Shown here piece by piece: positions 1 to 9,660 of a DNA stretch of 56,056 nucleotides (its first letter is position 1; every line of letters begins with the position of its first letter). Location: assembly GCA_018268435.1 (NCBI GenBank), contig JAFDWP010000094.1:1-56056 (forward strand). Direction: 5' to 3'. The notes below the pieces were generated by a model, which searched no databases, was not told where the DNA came from, and was given only the letters and a program-made list of their open reading frames with translations. The stretch is from Actinomycetota bacterium (GTDB lineage Bacteria; Actinomycetota; Actinomycetes; Actinomycetales; Microbacteriaceae). The position numbers and the translations under genes were made by a program.

Positions 1-550
1 CGATGCGGCAGGTGAGCAGGAACAGCACCGGGCGGCCGGCGAGGGCGCGCAGCAGGAACGACAGCATCGACAGGGTGGCCGCGTCGGCCCAGTGCAGGTC
101 TTCCACCACGACCACGACCGGGCGGGTCGCGGCGGCCGCCTCGAGCAGGTTCGCGATGGTCTCGCGCAGGCCCTCGGGGCGCATCGTCGCCCGGTCGACC
201 GGCGGGCCGCCGCGCTCGGGCAGCAGCAGCTGCAGGGCGTCGCGGCCGGGCCCCGCCGCCTCATCGGCGCGGTCGCCCAGGGCGTCGAGCAGCCCGCGCA
301 GGATGGCGGGGAGCGGGCCGAAGGGCGCGGGTGTGGAACCGTAGTCCAGGCACCAGCCGGTCAGCACGGTCGCCTCGTCGGCGACCCGGCGGCGGAACTC
401 CGCCGTGAGCCGGGACTTGCCGATTCCCGCCTCGCCGCCCACCAGCACGGAAGCGCTCTCGCCGTCGCCCGCACGGCGCAGGGCGTCGTCGAGGAGGGAG
501 ATTTCGGCATCGCGCCCGACCATGGCGGCCGACGTGGTGGCGAGGGACAT
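1..550 (-). CDS. AAA-ATPase transcriptional regulator, LuxR/MalT-like, N-terminal part
   Basis: The gene reads leftward and leaves the window, so only about 183 N-terminal residues are visible. It opens MSLATTSAAMVGRDAEISLL. A Walker A motif (GGEAGIGKS) follows near residue 43 and a Walker B-like VVVVVEDLHWAD near residue 150. Together with the opening VGRD motif this is the usual layout of large actinobacterial ATP-dependent regulators that end in a LuxR-type HTH. That C-terminal domain is not in the window, so the family subclass is inferred. The ATG at 550 has no strong ribosome site, and in-frame upstream codons are open, so a slightly longer start is possible. Confidence 0.75.
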   Translation of the reverse strand, partial: MSLATTSAAMVGRDAEISLLDDALRRAGDGESASVLVGGEAGIGKSRLTAEFRRRVADEATVLTGWCLDYGSTPAPFGPLPAILRGLLDALGDRADEAAGPGRDALQLLLPERGGPPVDRATMRPEGLRETIANLLEAAAATRPVVVVVEDLHWADAATLSMLSFLLRALAGRPVLFLLTCRI

Positions 551-606
551 GACTTCATCGTGCCACTCGCCACCGACATCGGGCCCGGTCCGGGCGCCGT
601 CCAGGG

Positions 607-951
607 TCACGCCGCGTGCGGGGCGCAGCCGACCAGCTCGCGGTCATGGGCGGGATCGGCGGACGGGGCGGCCTCGAATCCGCGCGCGGACGGGGCGGCC
701 GCCGGTGCCACGGCAGCGGGTGCCGCCGCGGCAGGTGCCACGAACGCGGGTGCCGCCGCGGTCTCGGCCGCCGCCGGCGCCGAGGCGACCCGCCGCATCT
801 GCAGGCGGTTGCGCAGCCGGCCCAGGATCCCGTCGCGGCGCACGATCTGGTCGGCGTGCTCGGCCGCCCTCCGTGCGCGCTCGGCGCGGATCGCCGCCTG
901 CTCGATCTCGAGGGTCGAGATGCGGTAGCTCATCGAGGGGTGCAGGTCCAT
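607..951 (-). CDS. Small Ala/Pro-rich hypothetical protein
   Basis: This 114-residue protein has an N-terminal, strongly charged helix (about residues 10-50, rich in Glu/Arg/Ala and likely amphipathic or coiled) and an Ala/Pro-rich low-complexity tail. The ATG at 951 is preceded by a good AAGGAG ribosome site about 7 nt upstream, which supports translation. It ends 57 bp before the AAA regulator on the same strand, so the two may be cotranscribed. No enzymatic motif, signal peptide or membrane segment is visible. Function unknown. Confidence 0.6.
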   Translation of the reverse strand: MDLHPSMSYRISTLEIEQAAIRAERARRAAEHADQIVRRDGILGRLRNRLQMRRVASAPAAAETAAAPAFVAPAAAAPAAVAPAAAPSARGFEAAPSADPAHDRELVGCAPHAA

Positions 952-1123
952 GATGTCTCTCCTTCTCCGGTACTCATACGCTCGTCGCTAAGGCCCCCTG
1001 CCCCCATCGGGCAGATGCCTTAACTTCGGGGGCGACCACCTCAGATCCGGGGCCGGGCCACGACGCGCGTGCGCCTGCGCCGACGTCGATGAGGCGAGCG
1101 CCTCGGCCTGACCGCCGGCCGGA

Positions 1124-2329
1124 TCAGCGGAGCTTCTGGTCCAGCCAGGACATCAGGGCTGGGATCGCCAGGTAGGCGACGGTGCCGTGATCGGCGAACG
1201 GGATCGCCTCGAACGTGACGTCCATGCCCAGGGTCCGTTCATGATCGGCGAACGCACGGGTGTCGGCGGGGATCACCAGGGTGTCGGACTCCCCCTGCGC
1301 CAGGAACAGCGGCGCATCGAAGGACACCGTCCCGGCGGAGTTCTCGAGCAGCAGCGTGCGCCACGGCTCGGTGACGGTCGGATCGGCGAGGAAGAAGCGG
1401 CCGACCAGCGGCGTGCCGATCCGATGGAGCTCGGCGAGGTCGCTCAGCAGGCACAGCCGATTCATGGTCGGCGCCGCCGCGACCGCGGCCGGGGTGAGGA
1501 TCGCGCCCAGCTGCGCGCCGGGCACGGCCGCGTACGTCCGGGCGTAGGCGGGGAAGGCATAGGACCCGATCGTGACCCCGGAGATGTCGTCGAGATGCGC
1601 CTTCACGAGCCGGTCGAGCTGAGCGGCCGGCGCAGCGGCGGCCACGGCGCGGATCCGCAGCTCGGGCGCATAGGATCCGGCGAGCTCCGCCGCGCGCAGC
1701 ACCGCCTGCCCTCCCTGCGAATGCCCCCACAGCACGACGTCCGCGCCGACGTGCGCCTCCGGGATCCGTCGAGCGGCGCGCACCGCGTCCAGCACATTGT
1801 GCGCCTCGGTCGCCGCGACCAGGTACGAGTCGGGCCCTGCCGTGCCCATCCCCGCGTAGTCGGTGCCGACGACGGCGTACCCGCGGTCGAGCATCGCGCG
1901 CAGTCCCTCCGTCAGCAGGAAGGGATCGACCATGAACGAGGGCGCGCACTCCGGGGCGGATCCGGTGGTCGGATGACCCCAGGACACCACCGTCCGACCG
2001 CCCTCCGGCGCCGCCCCGAAGGGCACGACCAGCACGCCGGTCACGATCACGTCCGCGCCGTTCAGATCGGTCGAGTGGTACATGATCCGCCAGGCGCGGG
2101 TCAGCGGAGGCGCACCGACCAGCTCCTCGGACTTCACCAGGGCGCCGGGCACTCCGACAGGCACCGGCGACGGCTGCACGGAGAAGGCCGCGCGGTCCCC
2201 GGCCTCCGCGACGTCGCCGCCGACCCGCATGCCCTCGGCACCCACGAGCACGGCGACGAGCATGAGCACGACGGCGGACACGACCCCTGCGACCCTCCGG
2301 CCGCGGTGCGTCCCCCGGGTGCTGTTCAC
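1124..2329 (-). CDS. Secreted lipase, alpha/beta-hydrolase (secretory lipase family)
   Basis: A 401-residue export protein with a GTG start, a basic N-terminus and a hydrophobic signal stretch at about residues 13-33. The nucleophile elbow GHSQGG places the catalytic serine near residue 204; an Asp in ESDTLVIP and a His in ADHGTVAY near the C-terminus complete a plausible triad. Length and motif order match the secretory lipases (LIP family) common in actinomycetes, which cleave acylglycerols outside the cell. It stands alone, divergent from the membrane protein at 2477. The substrate is not predictable from sequence. Confidence 0.85.
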   Translation of the reverse strand: MNSTRGTHRGRRVAGVVSAVVLMLVAVLVGAEGMRVGGDVAEAGDRAAFSVQPSPVPVGVPGALVKSEELVGAPPLTRAWRIMYHSTDLNGADVIVTGVLVVPFGAAPEGGRTVVSWGHPTTGSAPECAPSFMVDPFLLTEGLRAMLDRGYAVVGTDYAGMGTAGPDSYLVAATEAHNVLDAVRAARRIPEAHVGADVVLWGHSQGGQAVLRAAELAGSYAPELRIRAVAAAAPAAQLDRLVKAHLDDISGVTIGSYAFPAYARTYAAVPGAQLGAILTPAAVAAAPTMNRLCLLSDLAELHRIGTPLVGRFFLADPTVTEPWRTLLLENSAGTVSFDAPLFLAQGESDTLVIPADTRAFADHERTLGMDVTFEAIPFADHGTVAYLAIPALMSWLDQKLR

Positions 2330-2476
2330 GACCCATCCGCTCCCGTCGATGCTGTGCGCGTCACTCTACTGCGCGGCGCCCCGGCCGCCCAGGGGGGCCG
2401 CGGGCATGCGCCGCCCCGGGGCCGACCACGGTCACCGCGACGTCCCGGCCGCACCCCGGCGGACTACCGTGGAGCC

Positions 2477-3514
2477 ATGCGTCCGCTCGCCACCCTCCGC
2501 GCCGCCCGGCGCGCGCCGCTGCTGCAGGTGGCGAAGTCGGCCGCGGCGACCATCGCGGCGTGGCTCGTCGCCGGCTGGCTGGTGCCGGGCCATCTGCCCG
2601 TGTTCGCCGCGATCGCGGCCCTGCTGGTGGTGCAGCCGAGCATCAACCAGTCGTTCGCGAAGGCCGTGGAGCGCAGCATCGGGGTCATCGCCGGCGTCGT
2701 GATCGCGGTGCTGCTCAGCCTCGCCCTCGGCCAGCTCAGCTGGGTCGTGCTGCTCGCGGTCGTCGTGGCGATGGTCGTGGCGTGGTCGTTCAAGGCCACC
2801 CCCGGCACCGCGAACCAGGTCGCGATCTCGGCGATGCTGGTGCTCGCCCTCGGATCCGCGAGCCCCGACTACGCCGTGGATCGGATCCTGGAGACGCTCA
2901 TCGGCGCGGCCATCGGCTTCGTGGTCAACGTCGCCGTGGTCCCGCCGGTGCTGGTCGAGCCGGTGCGTCGCGACATCGCGTTGCTCGGCACCGAGCTGGC
3001 GGCGACGCTGGACCGGCTCGGCGACGCGCTCGCCGAGGAGCAGAGTCCTCGGAGCCGGCAGGAGCTCATGATCCAGGCGCGGCTGCTGCGCCCGATGAAG
3101 ACCGCTGCCGACGCATCGCTGCGCGCCGGCGAGGAGTCGCTCACGCTGAACCCGCGCGGCACCCGCCACCGCGCGGAGCTCGCCCGGATGAGCGCGCTGC
3201 TGGAGCGGCTCGGACCGATCGTGACGCAGGTGATCGGGATGACGCGCGCCTACGTCGATCTGTACGACGACGCGCTTCCCGGCGAACCGGCGGTGCCCGC
3301 GATCGCCGACCAGCTGCACCGCGCCGGCCATGACGTCCGCCTCGCCGTGCAGATCGCCGAGGTGGTGCCGGAGCCGGAGGCGCTGACCTCCGCCGTGCCC
3401 GCGCTCACCTCGCCGCTCGACATCCGCGCGCCCTCGTCCCGCAGCTGGGTGCTGATCGGATCCCTCACCGAGGACCTGCGCCGGATCCGCGCCGGCCTGC
3501 GCGAGGAGGACTGA
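2477..3514 (+). CDS. FUSC-family membrane protein (aromatic acid exporter-like)
   Basis: A 345-residue protein with six or so hydrophobic segments in the first 165 residues, then a soluble helical half. The pattern (a block of transmembrane helices ending in VNVAVVPPVLVEPVRRD, then a cytoplasmic helical domain) is typical of short FUSC/aromatic-acid-exporter proteins. The ATG at 2477 was chosen because the open frame upstream lies antisense to the lipase gene, and the hydrophobic domain starts about 20 residues after this ATG. Substrate unknown; family members are linked to efflux of aromatic acids. Confidence 0.75.
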   Translation: MRPLATLRAARRAPLLQVAKSAAATIAAWLVAGWLVPGHLPVFAAIAALLVVQPSINQSFAKAVERSIGVIAGVVIAVLLSLALGQLSWVVLLAVVVAMVVAWSFKATPGTANQVAISAMLVLALGSASPDYAVDRILETLIGAAIGFVVNVAVVPPVLVEPVRRDIALLGTELAATLDRLGDALAEEQSPRSRQELMIQARLLRPMKTAADASLRAGEESLTLNPRGTRHRAELARMSALLERLGPIVTQVIGMTRAYVDLYDDALPGEPAVPAIADQLHRAGHDVRLAVQIAEVVPEPEALTSAVPALTSPLDIRAPSSRSWVLIGSLTEDLRRIRAGLREED

Positions 3515-3529
3515 CCGGATCCGGTCGGC

Positions 3530-5392
3530 TCAGGAGCCGATGAACTCCTCGACGGGGCCGAGGTCGGGCTCCTCGCGGATCTCGACGGCGGATCCGAGGG
3601 CATCGGTGTCGAGCACGTGGATCTCGTTGCGCCCGGTGCGCCAGAGCGGCCCCGGTGCGTACAGCGTGACCTGCGGGCCGACCGCGCGGTGCCGCCCGAG
3701 CAGGAAGCCGTTCAGCCACACCAGCGCGTTGACGGCGCCGGGGAACGCGAGCCAGGCGTCGGCGGGATCCGCGACGTCGAGGACGGCGACGGCGAGTCCG
3801 TCCGCGATGCGCGCGTCCGCGGTGGCTGCCGTCGCCGCGGCGCTCGCGTCGGAGGCCGGTGCGGCGGGCGGATCCTGCGGAAGCACCCGATGCCTCCATC
3901 CGTGTGCGAAGCGGCGGCCGACCAGCACGCCGGCCAGGATGCCCTTGGCCTCGCCGGTGTGCGGGCCGTAGTTGATCCGCCCCCGGCTCTCCACGACCAC
4001 GGTGAGCAGTCCCGATCGGGTCGTGTCCCGCCCGTCGTGGGCGCCGTCGGCGGTGTCGGCGGCGGCTGACGCCCCCGGCAGCGCGAGCGTCCGTTCCCCG
4101 TCGCGCTCGAGCACGCCGAGCCGCACACCGTCGAGGTACACGACCGCGCGGTCGTGCAGCACGGGGATCGTCAGCTCGGCCCCGGGCGCGAAGCCGATCC
4201 GCGCCTCATAGGCGACGTGGCCGTCCTCGGCACCGAGCTCCTCGAAGGTGAGCGGCATCGGCGCGTTCGCACCCGCGGGGACCGCCCGCACCATCTCGAG
4301 CAGGGAGGCGACCGGACGCAGCGGGGCCGAGGCGGCACGCTGGCGACGCGGCGGAGCCGGGATCTCCGGGAGCTCCCCGTCGTGGAACGGCGCGAACGCG
4401 GCGCGCAGGGCATGGAACTTGGCGTTCAGGGTGCCGTCCTCGCCGATCGGCGCGTCGGAGTCGTAGCTGGTGATGGTCGGCTGCAGCCGTCCGACGTGGT
4501 TCGCTCCGGCCCACAGCCCGAAGTTCGTGCCGCCGTGCGCCATGTACAGGCTCACGGAGCCGCCTTCGGCGAGCAGCTCGTCGACCGTGCTCATGAGGCT
4601 CTCCGCGGAGCGCACGTGATGCGGCGTGCCCCAGTGATCGAACCAGCCGCCCCACAGCTCGGCGCAGACCAGCGCCTCGTCGGGTGCGCGCAGCGCCACG
4701 GCCTGGGCGACGCCCGTGCCGAAGGTGAAGGTGCCCATCGCGCCCTCGACGCCGCCGTTGCGGACCATGTCCGCGGTGGTGCCGTCGGCGGTGGTCAGCA
4801 GCTCGACCATGCCGTGCGCCCGCAGCCCGTCGCGCAGGTGCTCCAGGTACGCGGTGTCGCTGCCGAACGAGCCGTACTCGTTCTCCACCTGGATCGCCGT
4901 GATGGGGCCGCCGAACGCCGCCTGCAGCGGCGCGAGCCGGGGCAGCAGCACGTCGTGCCAGGCGTCGACGGCGGCGAGGAAGACCGGGTCGCTCGTGCGC
5001 AGCGCGCGGGTGCGTCCGCTCAGCCAGAACGGGATCCCGCCGTTGGACCACTCCGCGCAGATGTACGGGCTCGGGCGCACGAACACGTCCAGACCCACCT
5101 CGCCGGCCAGCCGGATGAACCGCTCCACGTCGCGCCAGCCGGAGAAGTCCGCCTGCCCCTCGATGCGCTCGTGGAAGTTCCACGGGACATAGGTGTCGAC
5201 CGTGTTCGCGCCCATCGCCGCGAGCCGGCGCAGCCGGTCCTCCCACTGATCGGGGTGGATCCGGAAGTAGTGCACCGCACCGGACAGCATCCGGAACGGG
5301 CGGCCGTGCTTGAACAGGCTGCCGCCCTCGAACGAGAGCGCCGCCTCGGGGGACGTGCGCGCGGGCGTGTTCTCGACGGCGATGTCGCTCAT
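3530..5392 (-). CDS. Beta-galactosidase, glycoside hydrolase family 35
   Basis: A 620-residue cytoplasmic enzyme without signal peptide. The N-terminal TIM barrel carries the GH35 signatures: SGAVHYFRI near residue 37, TYVPWNFHE near 67, QVENEYGSFG with the acid/base Glu near 172, and CAELWGGWFDHWG with the nucleophile Glu near 245. C-terminal beta-sandwich jelly-roll domains follow, interrupted by a low-complexity Ala/Asp stretch around residues 450-530. The family hydrolyses terminal beta-galactosides. It is monocistronic here, so the natural substrate cannot be read from neighbours. Confidence 0.9.
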   Translation of the reverse strand: MSDIAVENTPARTSPEAALSFEGGSLFKHGRPFRMLSGAVHYFRIHPDQWEDRLRRLAAMGANTVDTYVPWNFHERIEGQADFSGWRDVERFIRLAGEVGLDVFVRPSPYICAEWSNGGIPFWLSGRTRALRTSDPVFLAAVDAWHDVLLPRLAPLQAAFGGPITAIQVENEYGSFGSDTAYLEHLRDGLRAHGMVELLTTADGTTADMVRNGGVEGAMGTFTFGTGVAQAVALRAPDEALVCAELWGGWFDHWGTPHHVRSAESLMSTVDELLAEGGSVSLYMAHGGTNFGLWAGANHVGRLQPTITSYDSDAPIGEDGTLNAKFHALRAAFAPFHDGELPEIPAPPRRQRAASAPLRPVASLLEMVRAVPAGANAPMPLTFEELGAEDGHVAYEARIGFAPGAELTIPVLHDRAVVYLDGVRLGVLERDGERTLALPGASAAADTADGAHDGRDTTRSGLLTVVVESRGRINYGPHTGEAKGILAGVLVGRRFAHGWRHRVLPQDPPAAPASDASAAATAATADARIADGLAVAVLDVADPADAWLAFPGAVNALVWLNGFLLGRHRAVGPQVTLYAPGPLWRTGRNEIHVLDTDALGSAVEIREEPDLGPVEEFIGS

Positions 5393-5471
5393 GGTTCTCC
5401 TGGGCCGGGGATGTTTACGTCATCATCCTACGCGCCGCGTGCCCTCGCCCCGTCCGTCGTAGTCTGGAGGC

Positions 5472-6134
5472 ATGTCCGTCACACTGCCCGAAGCCCTCGC
5501 CGATCTCGCCGCCCTGGAGGATCCGAAGTCCCGCGCGATCAACGAGCGGCACGGCGATGCGCACGGCGTGAACCTCTCGAAGCTGCGCGGCCTCGCCAAG
5601 CGGATCGGCACGGATCCGGTCCTCGCGCGCGAGCTGTGGGACTCCGACGACGTCGCCGGTCAGCTGCTCGGGATCCTCGTGGTGAAGCCGCGCGACCTCG
5701 ACGCCGACGAACTCGACCGCATGATCCGCAGTACGCGGAGCTCCAAGGCGCACGACTGGCTCGTCGCCTACCTCGTGCAGAAGTCGCCGCACGCCGAGGA
5801 GCTGCGGCTGCGCTGGATCGACGACGCGGATCCCGATGCCCGCGCCGCGGCCTGGTCTCTCACCAGCGACCGGGTCGCGAAGAGCCCCGACGGGCTCGAC
5901 CTCGACGCGCTCCTGGACCGCATCGAGCGCGAGCTGGCCGATGCGCCGAAACGCGAGCAGTGGGCGATGAACGGGACGCTCGCCTACATCGGGATCCACC
6001 ATCCGGCCCTGCGCCCCCGGGCGGTGGCGATCGGCGAGCGGCTGCAGGTGCTCGCCGACTACCCGACGCCGCCGAACTGCACCTCGCCGTTCGCACCGCT
6101 GTGGATCGCGGAGATGGTCCGCCGCCAGGGCTGA
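5472..6134 (+). CDS. DNA alkylation repair protein, AlkD/HEAT-repeat type
   Basis: A 220-residue all-helical protein, the usual length of the AlkC/AlkD HEAT-like repeat family that excises N3- and N7-alkylated purines. The N-terminal LAALEDPKSRAINERHGD and the mid-protein KAHDWLVAYLVQKS are family-like stretches. The ATG at 5472 follows a GGAGG-type ribosome site. A 23-bp gap separates it from deoD, so cotranscription is likely. The name rests on overall pattern rather than a single catalytic motif. Confidence 0.75.
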   Translation: MSVTLPEALADLAALEDPKSRAINERHGDAHGVNLSKLRGLAKRIGTDPVLARELWDSDDVAGQLLGILVVKPRDLDADELDRMIRSTRSSKAHDWLVAYLVQKSPHAEELRLRWIDDADPDARAAAWSLTSDRVAKSPDGLDLDALLDRIERELADAPKREQWAMNGTLAYIGIHHPALRPRAVAIGERLQVLADYPTPPNCTSPFAPLWIAEMVRRQG

Positions 6135-6157
6135 ACCCCGCTCGGTACGCTGAGCGC

Positions 6158-6871
6158 ATGAGCACGCACATCGCCGCCGCGCCCGGTCAGATCGCCCCCG
6201 TCGTGCTGTTCCCCGGGGATCCGCTGCGCGCGAAGTGGATCGCGGAGAACTTCCTCGACGACGCCGACCTCTACTCCGAGGTGCGCGGCATGCTCGGCTT
6301 CACCGGCACCTGGCAGGGGCACCGCATCTCGGTGCAGGGCTCCGGCATGGGGCAGCCGTCGATGTCGATCTACGCGAACGAGCTGTTCCGCGAGTACGAC
6401 GTGCAGACCGTGGTGCGGGTGGGCTCGTGCGGCGCGCTCACCGAGAAGGTCGGCATGCGCGACATCATCATCGCGAACGGCGCGTGCACGGATTCGGGGA
6501 TCAACCGGATCCGCTTCCACGGCCAGGACTACGCGCCGGTCGCGGACTTCGGCCTGCTGCGCCGCGCCGTCGAGGCGTCCGAGCGGATGGACCTCGAGCA
6601 CGCGGTGCACGTCGGCCTGCTGTTCTCGAGCGACCAGTTCTACAGCACCCGCCCCGAACTCACCGAGCCGCTGGTGCAGCACGGCGCCCTCGCCGTGGAG
6701 ATGGAGACCAGCGCGCTCTACACGCTCGCCGCGTTCTTCGGGCGCCGCGCGCTCAGCATCTGCACCGTGTCCGACCACCTGGTGACCCACGAGGAGACCA
6801 CCGCCCGGGAGCGCGAGCAGAGCTTCGGCGACATGGTGCACATCGCCCTGGAGGCCGCGACCGCCGTCTGA
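6158..6871 (+). CDS. deoD: Purine-nucleoside phosphorylase, DeoD type
   Basis: A 237-residue cytoplasmic enzyme that phosphorolyses purine (deoxy)nucleosides to free base and (deoxy)ribose-1-phosphate in purine salvage. The family pattern is complete: FPGDPLRAKWIAE near residue 20, GMGQPSMSIY near 65, RVGSCGAL for phosphate binding near 87, AVEMETSALY near 180 and CTVSDH with the catalytic Asp near 205. Length matches hexameric DeoD enzymes. A 16-bp inverted repeat lies just after the stop. Confidence 0.95.
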   Translation: MSTHIAAAPGQIAPVVLFPGDPLRAKWIAENFLDDADLYSEVRGMLGFTGTWQGHRISVQGSGMGQPSMSIYANELFREYDVQTVVRVGSCGALTEKVGMRDIIIANGACTDSGINRIRFHGQDYAPVADFGLLRRAVEASERMDLEHAVHVGLLFSSDQFYSTRPELTEPLVQHGALAVEMETSALYTLAAFFGRRALSICTVSDHLVTHEETTAREREQSFGDMVHIALEAATAV

Positions 6872-6884
6872 GGCCCCGACCCAT

Positions 6885-6972
6885 CGGCCCGTTCTCAGGA
6901 CGGATTCTGCGGATCCGCATGATTTCGGCGCGGTTCGGCCGGATCCGGGCATTCCATCCTGAGAACGGGCCG
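6885..6972. repeat. Long inverted repeat, 16-bp perfect arms, between deoD and the helicase gene
   Basis: The arm CGGCCCGTTCTCAGGA (6885-6900) is repeated as its exact reverse complement at 6957-6972. The 56-nt spacer contains two GGATCCG motifs. It follows deoD by 14 bp and could act as a transcription end, but no T-run follows either arm. It resembles in architecture the element at 13324-13417. Confidence 0.8.
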
Positions 6973-7012
6973 ACCCGCACCGCGCACCGCCGGGTGGGAT
7001 GATCGATGCATC

Positions 7013-9559
7013 ATGTCAGCGCGCCTTGATCCGTCCATCGTCCGCCCCGCCGTGGGGGATCCGGATCCCGACGCCGTCTACCTCGCCTTCGTGGAATGGG
7101 CCGAGGATGCGGGCTTCTCGCTGTACCCGGCGCAGGACGAGGCGGTCATCGAGATCGTGTCGGGGCAGAACCTGATCCTCAGCACGCCGACGGGCACGGG
7201 CAAGTCGCTGGTGGCCGTCGCAGCGCACTTCGCGGCCCTCGCCGACGGACGCCGCACGTACTACACGGCGCCGATCAAAGCGCTGGTCAGCGAGAAGTTC
7301 TTCAGCCTGGTCGAGGTGTTCGGCGCCGAGAACGTGGGCATGGTCACCGGAGACTCCGCGGTGAACGCGGATGCGCCGATCGTGTGCTGCACGGCGGAGA
7401 TCCTGGCGAACCTCGCCCTGCGCGAGGGACCCGACGCCGTGGTCGGCCAGGTCGTCATGGACGAGTTCCACTTCTACGGCGATCCGGATCGCGGCTGGGC
7501 CTGGCAGGTGCCGCTGCTCACCCTGCCGCAGGCGCAGTTCGTGCTGATGTCCGCGACGCTCGGCGACGTGACCGAGCTCGCGGCGGACCTGAGCCGACGC
7601 ACCGGCCGGGGCACCGCCGTGGTGACCGGCGTCGAGCGCCCGGTGCCGCTGCACTTCTTCTACGAGACGACGCCGATCCACGAGACGATCGAGGAGCTGC
7701 TGCACACCGACCGCGCCCCCGTGTACATCGTGCACTTCGCGCAGGCCGCGGCGATGGAGCGCGCCCAGGCCCTCGCCAGCGCGAAGGTCGCCACCCGGGA
7801 GCAGCGTGACGAGATCGCGGAGCTCATCGGCGGGTTCCGGTTCACGACCTCCTTCGGCAAGACCCTCGCGCGGCTGCTCCGGCTCGGCATCGGGGTGCAC
7901 CACGCGGGCATGCTGCCGAAGTACCGCCGCCTGGTCGAGCAGCTCGCCCAGCGCGGTCTGCTGCGCGTGATCTGCGGCACCGACACGCTCGGCGTCGGGA
8001 TCAACGTGCCCATCCGGACGGTGCTGCTGACGGCGCTCACGAAGTTCGACGGCACCCGGATGCGCCAGCTGAACGCCCGGGAGTTCCATCAGATCGCAGG
8101 CCGCGCGGGCCGCGCCGGGTTCGACACCGCGGGCACGGTCGTCGTGCAGGCCCCCGAGCACGAGTCCGAGAACATCGCCGCGATCCGCAAGGCCGGCGAC
8201 GACCCGAAGAAGAAGCGCAAGATCATCCGCAAGAAGGCGCCCGACGGCTTCGTGTCCTGGGGCGAGCCGTCGTTCCAGAAGCTGATCGCCGCGGAGCCCG
8301 AGACGCTGACTTCGCACATGCAGATCACGAGCGCCATGATGCTCAACGTGATCGGCCGCGGCGGCGACGTGTTCGCCAATATGCGCGCGCTCGTATATGA
8401 CAACCACGAGACCCCGCAGAAGCAGCGGATCCTCGCCCTGCGGGCGCTCGGGATCTACCGGACGCTGCGGGAGTCGGGCATCGTCGAGCACGACCCCGAC
8501 GGCGCCATCCGCCTCACGGTCGACCTGCAGCCGAACTTCGCCCTGAACCAGCCGCTGTCCCCGTTCGCACTGGCGGCGTTCGAGCTGCTGGATCCGGATC
8601 CTTCGACCGGAACCGGGAGCGGATCCTATGCGCTCGACATGATCTCGATCGTCGAGGCGACGCTCGACGATCCCCGCGCGATCCTCAGCCAGCAGGAGTT
8701 CGTCGCCCGCGGCGAGGCGGTCGCGGCGATGAAGCGCGAGGGCATGGAGTACGAGGAGCGGATGGAGGCGCTCGAGGAGATCACTTATCCGAAGCCGCTC
8801 GAGGAGCTGCTCTCCGCGGCGTTCGAGACCTTCGGCGCCGCGCAGCCGTGGATCCGCGACTTCGAGCTGCACCCGAAGTCGGTCGTGCGTGACATGTACG
8901 AACGAGCCATGTCGTTCGGGGAATATGTCGCGCTCTACAAGGTCGCCCGCTCCGAGGGCGTGGTGCTGCGCTATCTCTCCGACGCCTACCGCGCCGCCTC
9001 GCAGACCATCCCCGAGCACCTGAAGACGGAGGAGCTGCGCGACCTCATCGAGTGGCTCGGCGAGCTGGTCCGCCAGGTCGACTCCTCGCTGCTGGACGAG
9101 TGGGAGGAGCTCATCTCGGGTCACCCGGTCGCGCACTCCGACGAGCCGGTCGTCCCGCCCGCCCCGAAGCGGCTCACCACCAACGTGCGCGCATTCCGGA
9201 TCCTGGTGCGCAACGAGCTGTTCCGTCGCGTGCAGCTCGCCGCGCGGGAGGATCTGGACGCCCTGGCCGCCCTGGACCCGGAGTTCGGCGCCGATGGCTG
9301 GGATGCGGCGCTGGACGCCTACTTCGCCGAGCACGACGAGATCCGCACCGGTGCCGATGCCCGCAGCGCGGCGCTGCTCATCATCGACGAGACCGGCGGT
9401 CCCGCCCAGGAGCGCCCCGCCCGCGCCTGGGCCGTGCAGCAGATCCTGGACGACCCGGCCGGAGACCACGACTGGCGCATCACGGCGACCGTCGACCTCG
9501 ACGCCAGCGATGAGGCCGGAGAGGCCGTCGTCACGGTGACCGCGGTGCACCGGCTGTAG
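7013..9559 (+). CDS. DEAD/DEAH-box helicase with C-terminal DUF3516 domain
   Basis: An 848-residue superfamily 2 helicase. Motif I (TGTGKS) is at residues 60-65, motif Ia-like APIKALVSEKF at 86-96, motif II DEFH at 150-153, motif III SATLGD near 180, and motif VI QIAGRAGRAGF near 360. The arrangement is Ski2/Mtr4-like, and the long C-terminal half corresponds to the actinobacterial DUF3516 region. ATP-dependent unwinding of RNA or DNA is expected; the specific substrate is unknown. The ATG at 7013 is short-spaced after the palindromic region, with no strong ribosome site visible. Confidence 0.9.
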   Translation: MSARLDPSIVRPAVGDPDPDAVYLAFVEWAEDAGFSLYPAQDEAVIEIVSGQNLILSTPTGTGKSLVAVAAHFAALADGRRTYYTAPIKALVSEKFFSLVEVFGAENVGMVTGDSAVNADAPIVCCTAEILANLALREGPDAVVGQVVMDEFHFYGDPDRGWAWQVPLLTLPQAQFVLMSATLGDVTELAADLSRRTGRGTAVVTGVERPVPLHFFYETTPIHETIEELLHTDRAPVYIVHFAQAAAMERAQALASAKVATREQRDEIAELIGGFRFTTSFGKTLARLLRLGIGVHHAGMLPKYRRLVEQLAQRGLLRVICGTDTLGVGINVPIRTVLLTALTKFDGTRMRQLNAREFHQIAGRAGRAGFDTAGTVVVQAPEHESENIAAIRKAGDDPKKKRKIIRKKAPDGFVSWGEPSFQKLIAAEPETLTSHMQITSAMMLNVIGRGGDVFANMRALVYDNHETPQKQRILALRALGIYRTLRESGIVEHDPDGAIRLTVDLQPNFALNQPLSPFALAAFELLDPDPSTGTGSGSYALDMISIVEATLDDPRAILSQQEFVARGEAVAAMKREGMEYEERMEALEEITYPKPLEELLSAAFETFGAAQPWIRDFELHPKSVVRDMYERAMSFGEYVALYKVARSEGVVLRYLSDAYRAASQTIPEHLKTEELRDLIEWLGELVRQVDSSLLDEWEELISGHPVAHSDEPVVPPAPKRLTTNVRAFRILVRNELFRRVQLAAREDLDALAALDPEFGADGWDAALDAYFAEHDEIRTGADARSAALLIIDETGGPAQERPARAWAVQQILDDPAGDHDWRITATVDLDASDEAGEAVVTVTAVHRL

Positions 9560-9660
9560 CTCGCCGTCCGCGGTGCACCGGCACGCGCCGCCGGGTCCCC
9601 GTCCGGCGTCGGCGGCCCGGCGTAGGGTCGAAGACACGAAGCGCGACGGAGGGCAGCATC

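Noticed and set aside
4154..6157. Very long open frame running through the antisense of the beta-galactosidase gene toward deoD
   Set aside because: High GC keeps antisense frames open. The residues are Arg/Ala/Gly-rich and unlike proteins; only the deoD portion from 6158 is real.
7016..9637. 873-codon open frame antisense to the helicase
   Set aside because: It mirrors the helicase codons, is rich in Arg, His and Gly, and has no ribosome site; the rightward helicase has all its motifs.
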